From: Qipengyuania citrea
Lineage (GTDB): Bacteria > Pseudomonadota > Alphaproteobacteria > Sphingomonadales > Sphingomonadaceae
Reading direction: 5' to 3'
DNA length: 64,000 nucleotides
Assembly (NCBI RefSeq): GCF_024171405.1
Contig: NZ_JALJZT010000002.1
Span: 682,001 to 746,000, forward strand
The notes under the pieces are model-generated. The model did no database searches. It was not told the origin of the DNA and saw only the letters and a program-made list of their open reading frames with translations. This document shows positions 35,467-43,336 of this stretch, in pieces (position 1 is the stretch's first letter; every line of letters starts with the position of its first letter). Both the position numbers and the translations under genes were made by a program.

Positions 35467-35495
35467 CGGTCGAAGCGCCTTTCACCGCTGCCGCC
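35467..35495 (+). repeat. Copy 2 of the diverged repeat
   Basis: See copy 1 at 27289: 23 of 29 bases are shared. This copy lies between V and W, 39 bp before the gpW start; copy 1 lies before gpJ. In P2, V, W and J are contiguous, so the pair may mark the ends of the block inserted between them. Confidence 0.5.
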
Positions 35496-35533
35496 GCTGG
35501 CCTTTCGCGCGCGAAAGACCCCATGCCCTGCGC

Positions 35534-35914
35534 ATGATCGGCATCAGCGCCACCACCGGAAAGCGCCTGGAAGGCGAAGCGCATCTGGCGCAATCGATCG
35601 GTGACATCCTCTCTACGCCTCTCGGCAGCCGCGTCATGCGCCGCGACTATGGCAGCCTGCTGTTCGAATTGATCGACAAGCCGGTCAACGGCGCCGCGCG
35701 AATGCTGATGCACGCCGCCACCGCGATCGCACTACGCCGCTGGGAACCGCGCCTGCGCCTGACGCGCGTCTCGTTACAGGGCGATGCCGCTGCCGGCCAG
35801 CTGACCATCCGCATCGAAGGCCAGCGGCTCGACCTGCCGCCGGCGAACTCGCTGACCACCTTGACCATCCCCATCGACACCACCCGCGGGCAACGCGCCC
35901 AGGCGGCAAACTGA
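35534..35914 (+). CDS. W: Baseplate assembly protein W
   Basis: A 126-residue gp25-type baseplate wedge protein. The N-terminal MIGISATTGKRLEGEAHLAQSIGDILSTPLGSRVMRRDYGS contains the family signature (L.QSI.DIL.TP.GSRVM.RDYGS). It links the sheath to the baseplate. The gene begins within the GC-rich tail of V, 82 bp after its stop, and precedes the sheath gene by 13 bp. Confidence 0.92.
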   Translation: MIGISATTGKRLEGEAHLAQSIGDILSTPLGSRVMRRDYGSLLFELIDKPVNGAARMLMHAATAIALRRWEPRLRLTRVSLQGDAAAGQLTIRIEGQRLDLPPANSLTTLTIPIDTTRGQRAQAAN

Positions 35915-35927
35915 AGGAACCCGAGAC

Positions 35928-37118
35928 ATGGCATTCCACCACGGCCTGACCCTTACCGAATCCGCCGGCGGAGCGCGCGCGCTGGGCGCCATCAGCCTGG
36001 CGGTCATCGGCATCGTCGCGACCGCGACCACCAGCGGCGACGCGCAAGCGCAGGCCGACCTGGACGCAGCCTTCCCGCTCGACGAACCGGTCCTTATCAC
36101 CGGCGGCGTCGACATCGCTTCAGGCAAGGCCGGCGATGGCGGGACGCTTGGGCCGGCGCTGGCCGCGATCGGCGACCAGGCCAGCCCTGTCGTCGTCGTC
36201 GTCCGCGTCGCAGAAGGCGCCGACCAGGAAGCCACCGAAGCCAATGTCATCGGCGCAACCGATGGCAATATCTACACCGGCCTGCAGGCGCTGAAGGCCG
36301 CCGAAACGAAGGTCGGCGTCAAGCCGCGCATCCTGGGCGCGCCAGGGCTCGACAGCCAACCGGTCGCCGAAGAACTGGTCGCCATCGCCAAGGCGCTGCG
36401 CGGCTTCGCCTATGTCGGCGCGAAGGGCGCGGATGGCGTGGCGCCGGCGGACGACATCGACGAAGCGCTGACCTATCGCGACAACTTCGACCATCGCGAA
36501 CTGATGGTCATCTGGCCGGACACCAGCCAGGGCGGTGGCGACGCCATTGCCCGCGCGCTGGGCCTGCGCGCGCAGATCGATGAATCGACCGGATGGCACA
36601 AGACGCTGTCGAACGTCCCGCTGGTCGGCGTCACCGGCCTGGCGCGCGATGTCCACTTCGACCTGGTCGACCCGTCGACCGATGCCGGCGTTCTCAATGC
36701 GCAGGAAGTGACCACCATCATCCGCCAGACCGGCTTCCGCTTCTGGGGCAACCGCACCTGCGCCGATCCTGCAGCGCAACCCGAATTCGTCTTCGAAAGC
36801 GCGGTCCGCACCAGTCACGCGCTGCAGGACATCTGCGCGCAGATCGTGTCGCCCTTCATCGACAAGCCGATGACCATCGGGCTTATCAAGGACCTTCTGG
36901 AAACCGGCAATGCGCGCTTCCGCCAGCTGGCCGCCGAAGGCCAGATCATCGGCGCGGAAATGTTCTTCGACCCCGATGTCAACAGCGCGCAGGAACTGGC
37001 TGCCGGTCGCCCGCGCTTCCGCATCGACTTCACGCCCGCGGCGCCGCTCGAGAACCCGAACATCGACCTGGTCATCACCGACTTCTACTATTCGGGCTTC
37101 GCCGACCAGCTGATCTAG
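35928..37118 (+). CDS. FI: Tail sheath protein FI
   Basis: A 396-residue contractile sheath protein, the same length as P2 gpFI. Features are the early HGLTLTESAGGARAL, AVIGIVATAT, the ILGAPGLDSQPVAEELVAIAKALRGFAYVG block, and near the end FWGNRTCADPAA and RFRIDFTPAAPLENPNIDLVITDFYYSG. Contraction drives the tail tube into the cell. CTGAAGGAACCCGAGAC precedes the ATG. Confidence 0.94.
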   Translation: MAFHHGLTLTESAGGARALGAISLAVIGIVATATTSGDAQAQADLDAAFPLDEPVLITGGVDIASGKAGDGGTLGPALAAIGDQASPVVVVVRVAEGADQEATEANVIGATDGNIYTGLQALKAAETKVGVKPRILGAPGLDSQPVAEELVAIAKALRGFAYVGAKGADGVAPADDIDEALTYRDNFDHRELMVIWPDTSQGGGDAIARALGLRAQIDESTGWHKTLSNVPLVGVTGLARDVHFDLVDPSTDAGVLNAQEVTTIIRQTGFRFWGNRTCADPAAQPEFVFESAVRTSHALQDICAQIVSPFIDKPMTIGLIKDLLETGNARFRQLAAEGQIIGAEMFFDPDVNSAQELAAGRPRFRIDFTPAAPLENPNIDLVITDFYYSGFADQLI

Positions 37119-37167
37119 CGCCGCGACCTCCCACCGCCACCTGACCACCCGCGAAAGGAACCCTGTC

Positions 37168-37677
37168 ATGGGCATCCCCAAGAAACTGAAGAACATGAAC
37201 GCCCATGTCGATGGCGAAGGCTATCTGGGTAAGATCGCCGAATTCGAAGAACCGAACCTGGCGCTGGCGACCGAAGACTGGCGCGGCGGCGGGATGATCG
37301 GGCCGGTCAAGATCGACCTGGGCCTGGAAGGCATGGAAGCGAAGCTGAAAATGGGCGGGCATGAAGCGTCGCTGATTCGCAAGTTCGGCACTACGCGGGT
37401 CGACGGCGTCCGCGTCCGCCTGACTGGCGCTTACCAGGCCGACGATGGCACCGCCGCCCAGGCGGTCGAATGCTACATCGGCGCGCGCTTTTCCGAAATC
37501 AGCCCAGGCACCGCCAAGCCTGGCGACGACACCGAACACGATTACACGCTGCCGCTCGCCTATTACCGGCGCGAAGTGAACGGTCGCACCGAAGTGGAAA
37601 TCGACATGGTCAACGGCGTCTTCAAGGTCGACGGTTTCGACCGCTATGCCGAGATCATGGCCATCATCAGCAGCTGA
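37168..37677 (+). CDS. FII: Tail tube protein FII
   Basis: A 169-residue tube protein of the P2 gpFII family (P2 172 aa). MGIPKKLKNMNAHVDGEGYLGKIAEFEEPNLALATEDWRGGGMIGPVKIDLGLEGMEAKLKMGG is the family N-terminus. It polymerises into the inner tube under the sheath. It follows FI by 49 bp, as in P2, with a hairpin after it (37727-37767). Confidence 0.94.
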   Translation: MGIPKKLKNMNAHVDGEGYLGKIAEFEEPNLALATEDWRGGGMIGPVKIDLGLEGMEAKLKMGGHEASLIRKFGTTRVDGVRVRLTGAYQADDGTAAQAVECYIGARFSEISPGTAKPGDDTEHDYTLPLAYYRREVNGRTEVEIDMVNGVFKVDGFDRYAEIMAIISS

Positions 37678-37726
37678 CCCGAAGGTTCGCCGGTCGGTCC
37701 TTTTGCGGGGCAGCCGATCGGCGGAT

Positions 37727-37767
37727 GCGGGACTGGCCGGCTTGCCTCTCGGTCGCGCCAGTCCCGC
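37727..37767 (+). terminator. Hairpin between the tail tube and tail chaperone genes
   Basis: GCGGGACTGG (37727-37736) pairs perfectly with CCAGTCCCGC (37758-37767) around a 21-base loop. No T run follows, so partial termination or mRNA protection is likelier than complete stop. It would separate abundant sheath and tube expression from the genes behind. Confidence 0.45.
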
Positions 37768-37838
37768 CCCAGCGTCCCCGCATAGTCCTGGCCCGATGTC
37801 GCTAAGCGGCAGGCCGAAAGCAACAGGAAGTCCCCGCA

Positions 37839-38195
37839 ATGACCGACACCGCCACCGACACCGCCCAGACCGCCCAGACCGCCAAGTTCGAATCGATCGA
37901 CCTGGTCGCGCCGATCACGCGCGGCGACACCACCATCGCCAAGCTGCAGCTGCGCAAGCCCAAGGCGGGCGAACTGCGCGGCCTCACGCTTTCCGCGATC
38001 ATGGAAACCGACATCTCGACCACGCTGAAGCTGTTGCCGCGCATCAGCGAGCCGGCGCTGACCGATGAAGAATGCGGCAACCTGGACCCTGCCGATCTGG
38101 CCGAGGCTGGCGGGACCATCCGCGGTTTTTTTATGACGAAGGGCGAGAAGGCGCTGATGGAAGCGCTGATGGCCGAGCAACAGTCGAAGACCTGA
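37839..38195 (+). CDS. E: Tail assembly chaperone E
   Basis: A 118-residue protein of the phage tail assembly E family: after a Thr/Ala/Gln-rich start (MTDTATDTAQTAQTAKFES) it reads LVAPITRGDTTIAKLQLRKPKAGELRGLT, the core of P2 gpE. It carries a seven-T slippery run at 38126-38132, inside the codons GGT TTT TTT, from which a -1 shift continues into the frame ending at 38320 to give a longer E-E' form. It binds the tape measure during tail assembly. Confidence 0.9.
   Translation: MTDTATDTAQTAQTAKFESIDLVAPITRGDTTIAKLQLRKPKAGELRGLTLSAIMETDISTTLKLLPRISEPALTDEECGNLDPADLAEAGGTIRGFFMTKGEKALMEALMAEQQSKT
38126..38132 (+). other. Programmed -1 frameshift site (T TTT TTT)
   Basis: Seven T residues phased as GGT TTT TTT. 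A -1 slip after this run leads into the frame that reads YDEGREGADG and runs without stop to 38320, joining E to E'. P2 uses T TTT TTG at the same point. No stimulatory hairpin or pseudoknot was computed. Confidence 0.75.
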
Positions 38196-38320
38196 TGGCG
38201 GACATCGCGGCCATCTTTCACTGGCCGCTGTCTGACCTGCAGGCGCTGGCGCTTGACGAACTGGCCGACTGGCACCGCCTGGCGATCGACCGGCTGAAGC
38301 AAATGAAAGGCGTGAAATAG
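38195..38320 (+). CDS. E' (GpE-family tail protein), made by frameshift or from its own ATG
   Basis: Forty-one residues from ATG 38195, MADIAAIFHWPLSDLQALALDELADWHRLAIDRLKQMKGVK. The IFHWP...L..L...EL..W...A opening is typical of the GpE family (P2 E'). The same frame extends upstream to the slippery site at 38126-38132, so a fused E-E' product is expected; the internal ATG overlaps the stop of E (TGATGG). The tape-measure gene starts one base after its stop. Confidence 0.8.
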   Translation: MADIAAIFHWPLSDLQALALDELADWHRLAIDRLKQMKGVK

Positions 38321-38321
38321 G

Positions 38322-40478
38322 ATGTCGAACAAGCTGTCGCTGCTGGTCAATTTCGTCGGCGTCGACAAGATGTCCGGCAGCCTGCGCAATATCATGGCGC
38401 TGGGCAAGAAGGGCTCGCGCTCGCTGGGCGACCTGCGCGGCGAAGGCCGCAAGCTGGAAAGCCAGCTACGCGATGTCCGCCGCGAAATCGCCGGCGCGTC
38501 GGGCAATGTCAGCGACCTGGTCAACCGCGAACGCGCGCTGGAATCCGCGATCGAAGACACCAACCGCCAGCTGGATCGCCGCAAGAAGCTTAGTGCGATC
38601 GAAGGCGACCGGCGGGCGATGGTGGCGCGCGGCGAAGACATGAAGGCGCGCGGGCGCGATCATATCGTCCAGGGCGCCGCGCTCGCCACCCCGATCATCC
38701 TGGCGACGAAGGCGGCAGCCGAATTTTCCAGCGGGATGGTCGACATCCAGCAAAAGGCCGCGCTCTCGAATGCCCAGACCGATCGCCTGGCGCGCAACAT
38801 CGTCATCATGGCGAAGGACGCCAAGCAACTGCCCGAAGACATCCGCAGCGGCCTGGACCTGCTGATGGCGAAGGGCATGGGCCTGGACGCCGCGACCCAG
38901 GCGATCGGGCCCGCGGGGCGCCTCGCCACCGCCTACAAGGTCGACATTCCCGACGCCGCCGATGCGGCCTTCGCCAGCGTCAACAATCTGAAGGTCGCCG
39001 GCGCCGAAACCGCCAGGATATTCGACGCGATGGCCGCTGCCGGCAATGAAGGCGGCTTCGAAGTGCGCGACATGGCGCGGCACTTCCCTTCGCTGACCGC
39101 GCAGATGCAAGCCCTGGGCGAAAAGGGCGTCCCAGCGGTTGCCGACCTATCCGCGGCGCTGCAGGTCGCCATGTTCACCGCCGGCAATGCCGACGAAGCG
39201 GGCAATAACGTCAAGAACCTGCTGGCGAAGATCAACGCGCCGGCGACCATCCGCGCCTTCGAAAAGAACTTCGGCGTCAACCTGCCCGCGGCGATGAAGA
39301 AGCTGACCGACGAAGGCCATTCTTCGCTGGAAGCCATCGCCATGATTACCGACAAGGCGACCGGCGGCGACGACAAGAAGCTGGGCTTCGCCTTCGAAGA
39401 CATGCAGGCGCGCATGGGCATCATGGCGCTAATCCAGAACCTGGACGAATACCGCCGCATCCGCGCCGCGGCGCTCAATTCGGGCGGCACGGTCGACCAG
39501 GCTTTCGCCCAGCGCACCGCGCGCGATGCGACCGTTCAATGGAAGGCGTTTCTGGGCAGCGCTTCGGCGCTGGCGATCACGCTGGGCAACACGCTCCTGC
39601 CGGTCGCCACCCAGGTATTGACCATGCTGTCGAATCTCGGCAACTCGGTCGCTGCCTGGGCGCAGCGCAATCCTGAAGCCGCGGCCACGCTGGCCAAGCT
39701 GGTCGCCGGCCTGGCGGTCTTCAAGATCGGGCTGGGCGCGGTCCTGCTGGTCACCGGCGGGCTTATGGGGCCGCTCGCCACGGTCGTTTCGCTGTGGCAC
39801 AAATTCCGCGTCGTCGGGTCGCTGGCGGCCATGCTGCCGCGCCTGGCCACCGGACTGCGCCTGGCCGGCATCGCCTTTCGCTTCATGCTGGGACCGGTCG
39901 GCCTGGTCATATCGGCGCTGGTCATGCTGGGCATCGCGGTCTGGCAGAATTGGGACAAGATCAAGGCCGCCTTCGACGCGGGGAAAGCCTGGCTGGCGAA
40001 TTTCGGGTCGAACATGCTGGCGGTCGGTCGCGACATCGTCCTGGGGCTCGCGCGCGGCATCGCCGGCGCGCATGGTGCGGTCTGGAACGCGCTGAAGGGC
40101 GTCGTCCAATCGGGCGTCGGCAAGGTCAAGAACCTTCTGGGCATCAAATCCCCGTCGCGCGTCTTCATGGCGATCGGCGGGCACACCGCCGAAGGCATGG
40201 CGGTCGGAATCGATCGCGGGCGCCGCAATGTCCTGAATGCAGCCGGCAGGCTGGCCACCGGCGCCGCGGCTGCCGGCGCGATGGCTATGGCGCCATCGGT
40301 CGCTGCCGCCGGAAACGGCCAGGCGCGACCGGGCGACCCCCGCAGCGGCGGACTGCAGGTCACCTTCAACATCACCCAGCAGCCTGGCGAGGATGCCGAA
40401 TTCCTGGCCGATCGCGTCATCCGCAGGCTGGAACAGCAGGCCGGCATCGCCGCCCGCTCGAACTACCAGGACAGTTAG
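38322..40478 (+). CDS. T: Tail tape measure protein T
   Basis: A 718-residue tape measure. The N-terminal third is a charged coiled-coil (SLRNIMALGKKGSRSLGDLRGEGRKLESQLRDVRREIAG), typical for the family; the central part has ALNSGGTVDQAFAQRT, and several hydrophobic segments occur (about residues 460-560). The C-terminus is Gly/Ala/Lys-rich with NITQQPGEDAEFLADRVIRRLEQQ. It sets tail length, about 1 nm per 6-7 residues, so the tail should be near 110 nm. Confidence 0.92.
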   Translation: MSNKLSLLVNFVGVDKMSGSLRNIMALGKKGSRSLGDLRGEGRKLESQLRDVRREIAGASGNVSDLVNRERALESAIEDTNRQLDRRKKLSAIEGDRRAMVARGEDMKARGRDHIVQGAALATPIILATKAAAEFSSGMVDIQQKAALSNAQTDRLARNIVIMAKDAKQLPEDIRSGLDLLMAKGMGLDAATQAIGPAGRLATAYKVDIPDAADAAFASVNNLKVAGAETARIFDAMAAAGNEGGFEVRDMARHFPSLTAQMQALGEKGVPAVADLSAALQVAMFTAGNADEAGNNVKNLLAKINAPATIRAFEKNFGVNLPAAMKKLTDEGHSSLEAIAMITDKATGGDDKKLGFAFEDMQARMGIMALIQNLDEYRRIRAAALNSGGTVDQAFAQRTARDATVQWKAFLGSASALAITLGNTLLPVATQVLTMLSNLGNSVAAWAQRNPEAAATLAKLVAGLAVFKIGLGAVLLVTGGLMGPLATVVSLWHKFRVVGSLAAMLPRLATGLRLAGIAFRFMLGPVGLVISALVMLGIAVWQNWDKIKAAFDAGKAWLANFGSNMLAVGRDIVLGLARGIAGAHGAVWNALKGVVQSGVGKVKNLLGIKSPSRVFMAIGGHTAEGMAVGIDRGRRNVLNAAGRLATGAAAAGAMAMAPSVAAAGNGQARPGDPRSGGLQVTFNITQQPGEDAEFLADRVIRRLEQQAGIAARSNYQDS

Positions 40479-40480
40479 AC

Positions 40481-40921
40481 ATGGCCAGCAGACCGCCAGA
40501 CACCACGCCGACCGCCCGCGAACTGATGACGCTGGGCATGTTCGTTTTCGGCATGTCGACCGTCGCTTATCAGGATCTGCAGCGCAGCCGCGAATGGCGC
40601 CATGCCGGCAGCGAACGGCACGGCGCGCGCGATGCCAGCCAGTTTATCGGCCCAGGGCCGGACACGGTCACGCTGGCGGGCCTGCTGGTCCCCGAAGTCG
40701 CCGGCAGCTTTTCCGCGCTGGAAACGCTCGCCGACATGGCCGACGCTGGCGACACTTACCCGCTGATCGACGGGCTGGGCCGGATATTCGGCCATTACCG
40801 CATCACCCGCCTGGAAGAACAGCACCTGTCGGTCATGGCCGGCGGCCTGCCGCGCCATGTCGGATTCCGCATCGAACTGCAGCGCGGCGACGATGAAGTC
40901 GACGCTGGGGCGAGCCAATGA
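40481..40921 (+). CDS. U: Tail protein U
   Basis: A 146-residue P2 gpU-family protein: MLTLGMFVFG-like start (ELMTLGMFVFGMSTVAYQDLQRSREWRHAGSERHGARDASQFIGPGPDTVTLAGLL) is the family core, with a C-terminal ISRLEEQHLSVMAGG-like segment. It finishes the head-proximal tail end. It starts two bases after the tape measure stop and overlaps gpD by four bases (ATGA). Confidence 0.9.
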   Translation: MASRPPDTTPTARELMTLGMFVFGMSTVAYQDLQRSREWRHAGSERHGARDASQFIGPGPDTVTLAGLLVPEVAGSFSALETLADMADAGDTYPLIDGLGRIFGHYRITRLEEQHLSVMAGGLPRHVGFRIELQRGDDEVDAGASQ

Positions 40922-41913
40922 CCGTCCGCCAGGCGGCGCTGCAGCTGGCGATCGATGGCGGCGCCGATCTGACCGCCAAGGTCAATCCGCGCCTGGTCGA
41001 CCTGACCCTGTCCGAAAGGCGCGAAGACGACGCCGACGAATTGAACATCGCCCTGCAGAATGCCGATGGCCAGCTGGCCATCCCCGACACCGGCAAGGCG
41101 TTGCAGCTGGCGCTGGGCTGGGCGTCGGGCGACGATGTCCCTGTCGGCATGGTCGACAAGGGCCGCTTCATCGTCGACGAAGTCGGCATGGAAGGGCCGC
41201 CCGATGTCGTCACCATCCGCGCCAGGTCTGCAGACCTCACCGACCGGCTGCGCCAGCGGCGGACGAAGTCCTGGAAAGACACCACGCTGGGCGCCATCCT
41301 GCAGGCCATCGCCGGCCGGCACGGGCGCACCGCCCAGGTCGATGGCGCGCTGGCGGGCATTGCGGTCAAGGCGATCGAACAGGAAGGCAAGAGCGACATG
41401 GCCTTCATCCGCGACCTGGGCCGGCGCCACGATGCCATTGCGACCTGGAAGGATGGCAAGCTGCTGTTCCTGCCGATCGGCAAGTCGGCGAGCGCCAGCG
41501 GCGCCGCGCTCGCTTCGGTCACGCTCGCGAAGCGCGATGGCTGGCGCTGGTCTTTCCGCCAGGCCGACCGCGACGCCTATGATGGCGCCGAAGCGCAATG
41601 GCATGACCAGGATGCCGGCAAACGGCGAACGGTCCAGACCGGCGGCGGCAAGCGCAGGAAACTGAAGCGGGTCTATGCCAGCGAGGCCGAAGCGAGAAAG
41701 GCCGCCGAGGGCGCAGCATCGCGCGCCGCCCGCAAGCCCTTTTCCTTCACCTATGACCTGGCGATCGCCGACCCCGCGCTGCAGCCCGACATGCGGGTCA
41801 AGCTAAATGGCTGGGGCGAAAAGATCGATGCCATCGACTGGCTGGTCAAGACAGTCGAAACCCGCTTCGGCGCCGGCGGGCTGCGCCAGTCGATCGAAAT
41901 GGAAAGCGCCTAA
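40918..41913 (+). CDS. D: Late control protein D (tail hub)
   Basis: A 331-residue gpD-type hub protein, related to gp27 of T4. It begins MTVRQAALQLAIDGGADLTAKVNPRLVDLTLSERREDDADELNIALQNADG, the family core; the middle shows AQVDGALAGIAVKAIEQEGKSDMAFIRDLGRRHDAIATWKDGKLLFLPIGKS, and the C-terminal QIDWLVKTVETRFGAGG-like part (IDWLVKTVETRFGAGGLRQSIEMESA). Despite the name it is structural. It is the last late gene and meets the convergent lipoprotein gene. Confidence 0.92.
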   Translation: MTVRQAALQLAIDGGADLTAKVNPRLVDLTLSERREDDADELNIALQNADGQLAIPDTGKALQLALGWASGDDVPVGMVDKGRFIVDEVGMEGPPDVVTIRARSADLTDRLRQRRTKSWKDTTLGAILQAIAGRHGRTAQVDGALAGIAVKAIEQEGKSDMAFIRDLGRRHDAIATWKDGKLLFLPIGKSASASGAALASVTLAKRDGWRWSFRQADRDAYDGAEAQWHDQDAGKRRTVQTGGGKRRKLKRVYASEAEARKAAEGAASRAARKPFSFTYDLAIADPALQPDMRVKLNGWGEKIDAIDWLVKTVETRFGAGGLRQSIEMESA

Positions 41914-42284
41914 TCCAGCGCCAGCGCAGTTGTCCCTTCGGCGATCGCCAGGTCGCCGACCGTGCAAGTCTCGCCATCGAACGCGCCGCCGGCCACCATC
42001 ATAGTCCCATCGCCGCGGCGGACGCGTAGCAGCGCCAGTTGGTCGCGCGGAACCGTAAAGTCGACGAACTCGAGATTGCCCGCCTGGTCCACCGGCAAGC
42101 GATCGCGGACGCGGTCCAGCAGCGCGTCCAGGAAGGCGGCATCGCGGGTGCGGCAGATGTCGCCCGGATCTTCGCGCCATAGGTCTGCAGCGCGGATGAC
42201 ATAACTCGTCGGTTCGGGCACCGGTGGCGACGCAGGTTCGCTGCACGCTGCCGCAAGAGCCGCTAAGATCATAATCATGCGCAT
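41910..42284 (-). CDS. Putative lipoprotein, phage-encoded
   Basis: A 124-residue protein with a lipoprotein signal MRMIMILAALAAACSEPASPP (lipobox AAAC, cysteine 14) and a small beta-rich body with two further cysteines (ICRTRDAAF and ETCTVGD). It overlaps the end of gpD by four bases, tail to tail, and lies just beyond the two repressor-operon genes on the same strand. It could be a lysogenic-conversion lipoprotein, for example one that alters a surface receptor, but no family is recognised. Confidence 0.55.
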   Translation of the reverse strand: MRMIMILAALAAACSEPASPPVPEPTSYVIRAADLWREDPGDICRTRDAAFLDALLDRVRDRLPVDQAGNLEFVDFTVPRDQLALLRVRRGDGTMMVAGGAFDGETCTVGDLAIAEGTTALALD

Positions 42285-42302
42285 CTGGCTACTTCACTCT
42301 AA

Positions 42303-42716
42303 TCAGGCTGGAAGGCTCTCTATGACGCGATTGCGAAGGTCGCGGGCGTGAGCGATCAATTCGTCAATTGCTTCAACAGATTTTGCAGTTCTAAGGTCTA
42401 TGCAGATGTCCTGCAGTTCGGCCTTTGCCTTTCCTTTGGGCTCCGCATGATCGATCTCTTCGAGAAGCGTATCCAATGTCATTGCACGCGTCTGCATCTC
42501 CATGGCCTTTGATTTGCGAGCCCTTGGATGATCCCAGATTACCCTCTTTGCGCCCAGCACAACTGCCATTGTCGCCCAGGACACCGGCTCTGGACCGATC
42601 AGACTTCCCGCAATAAGATCCCATGCGAATTCAGCCTGGGCCCCGGCCAAGCCGGCAATCGGAACCAGGACCCAGTCGCCCGGATGCTTGAAAAAACTTG
42701 CAAGGGAATCGAGCAT
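42303..42716 (-). CDS. Hypothetical protein, distal gene of the repressor operon
   Basis: A 137-residue protein starting MLDSLASFFKHPGDWVLVPIAGLAGAQAEFAWDL. The N-terminal 60 residues are hydrophobic enough for one or two membrane segments; the rest is helical and charged (EEIDHAEPKGKAKAELQDICIDLRTAKSVEAIDELIAHARDL). It shares one base with the stop of the 206-residue membrane protein and so lies in one transcript with the repressor. The DNA here has lower GC than the structural genes, which suggests separate acquisition. A role in immunity or exclusion is inferred only. Confidence 0.5.
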   Translation of the reverse strand: MLDSLASFFKHPGDWVLVPIAGLAGAQAEFAWDLIAGSLIGPEPVSWATMAVVLGAKRVIWDHPRARKSKAMEMQTRAMTLDTLLEEIDHAEPKGKAKAELQDICIDLRTAKSVEAIDELIAHARDLRNRVIESLPA

Positions 42717-43336
42717 CAGTCGCCCTTCTTGCTGGTTTCATTTTGAGGGCTCTGATCCTCGTCTTCATAAGGCGATGACCTGGAGATTATGAACTTCCCA
42801 GAACGTGTTGAGCGTGATGCTTTGCCCTCGTGCTTGGTGCTTTGTCCTTCTTGACGCTTCCTGCGATTTCGTTCGCGAAGTTTTTCGCTCATGGTCGAGG
42901 CAGATTCCACCGCGTCAGTCGCAAGCATAGTCTTTGCAGCGACAAAACTGCCGGTTATTCCCCTACCTCTGATGGTCATCACCGTTTGGTTAGAACCCTC
43001 CAAGGCCGAAATGGTCGGGATGGGATCAGGCTTAGGTTTCTCTTGGTAGTATGCTTTCACCTCGCCGGGATGCGCTTTGGCAGTTGGCTGGTCGCCCCAC
43101 GTTTCGGACTGCGCCATATTCGCGCGCGCACCCTCGAAAGCCCCCTTCAGAAAGGCGATCCTTTCACCCCACCTTTGCAGGTCCAACGCAATCGCGATAA
43201 GTAAAATGGCACCGCCAGCTATCGCAATCGACAAGACAAAAGGCGCGCCCAAGTATGATGAGACAAACCCTATTCCTAGGAAAGCCATCGGAAGATCGAT
43301 AGCGCAATTTTCTTCGATGTGCTCGGCTTTGGTCAT
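42716..43336 (-). CDS. Membrane protein co-transcribed with the phage repressor
   Basis: A 206-residue protein. Residues about 15-55 (LPMAFLGIGFVSSYLGAPFVLSIAIAGGAILLIAIAL in two stretches) make two membrane helices; the rest is hydrophilic with GRGITGSFVAAKTM and a Lys/Arg-rich tail. Its start overlaps the repressor stop by four bases and its stop overlaps the next start, so the three genes form one unit. It is lower in GC than the phage structural genes. Such genes behind a repressor commonly encode superinfection exclusion, which is an inference here. Confidence 0.6.
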   Translation of the reverse strand: MTKAEHIEENCAIDLPMAFLGIGFVSSYLGAPFVLSIAIAGGAILLIAIALDLQRWGERIAFLKGAFEGARANMAQSETWGDQPTAKAHPGEVKAYYQEKPKPDPIPTISALEGSNQTVMTIRGRGITGSFVAAKTMLATDAVESASTMSEKLRERNRRKRQEGQSTKHEGKASRSTRSGKFIISRSSPYEDEDQSPQNETSKKGD

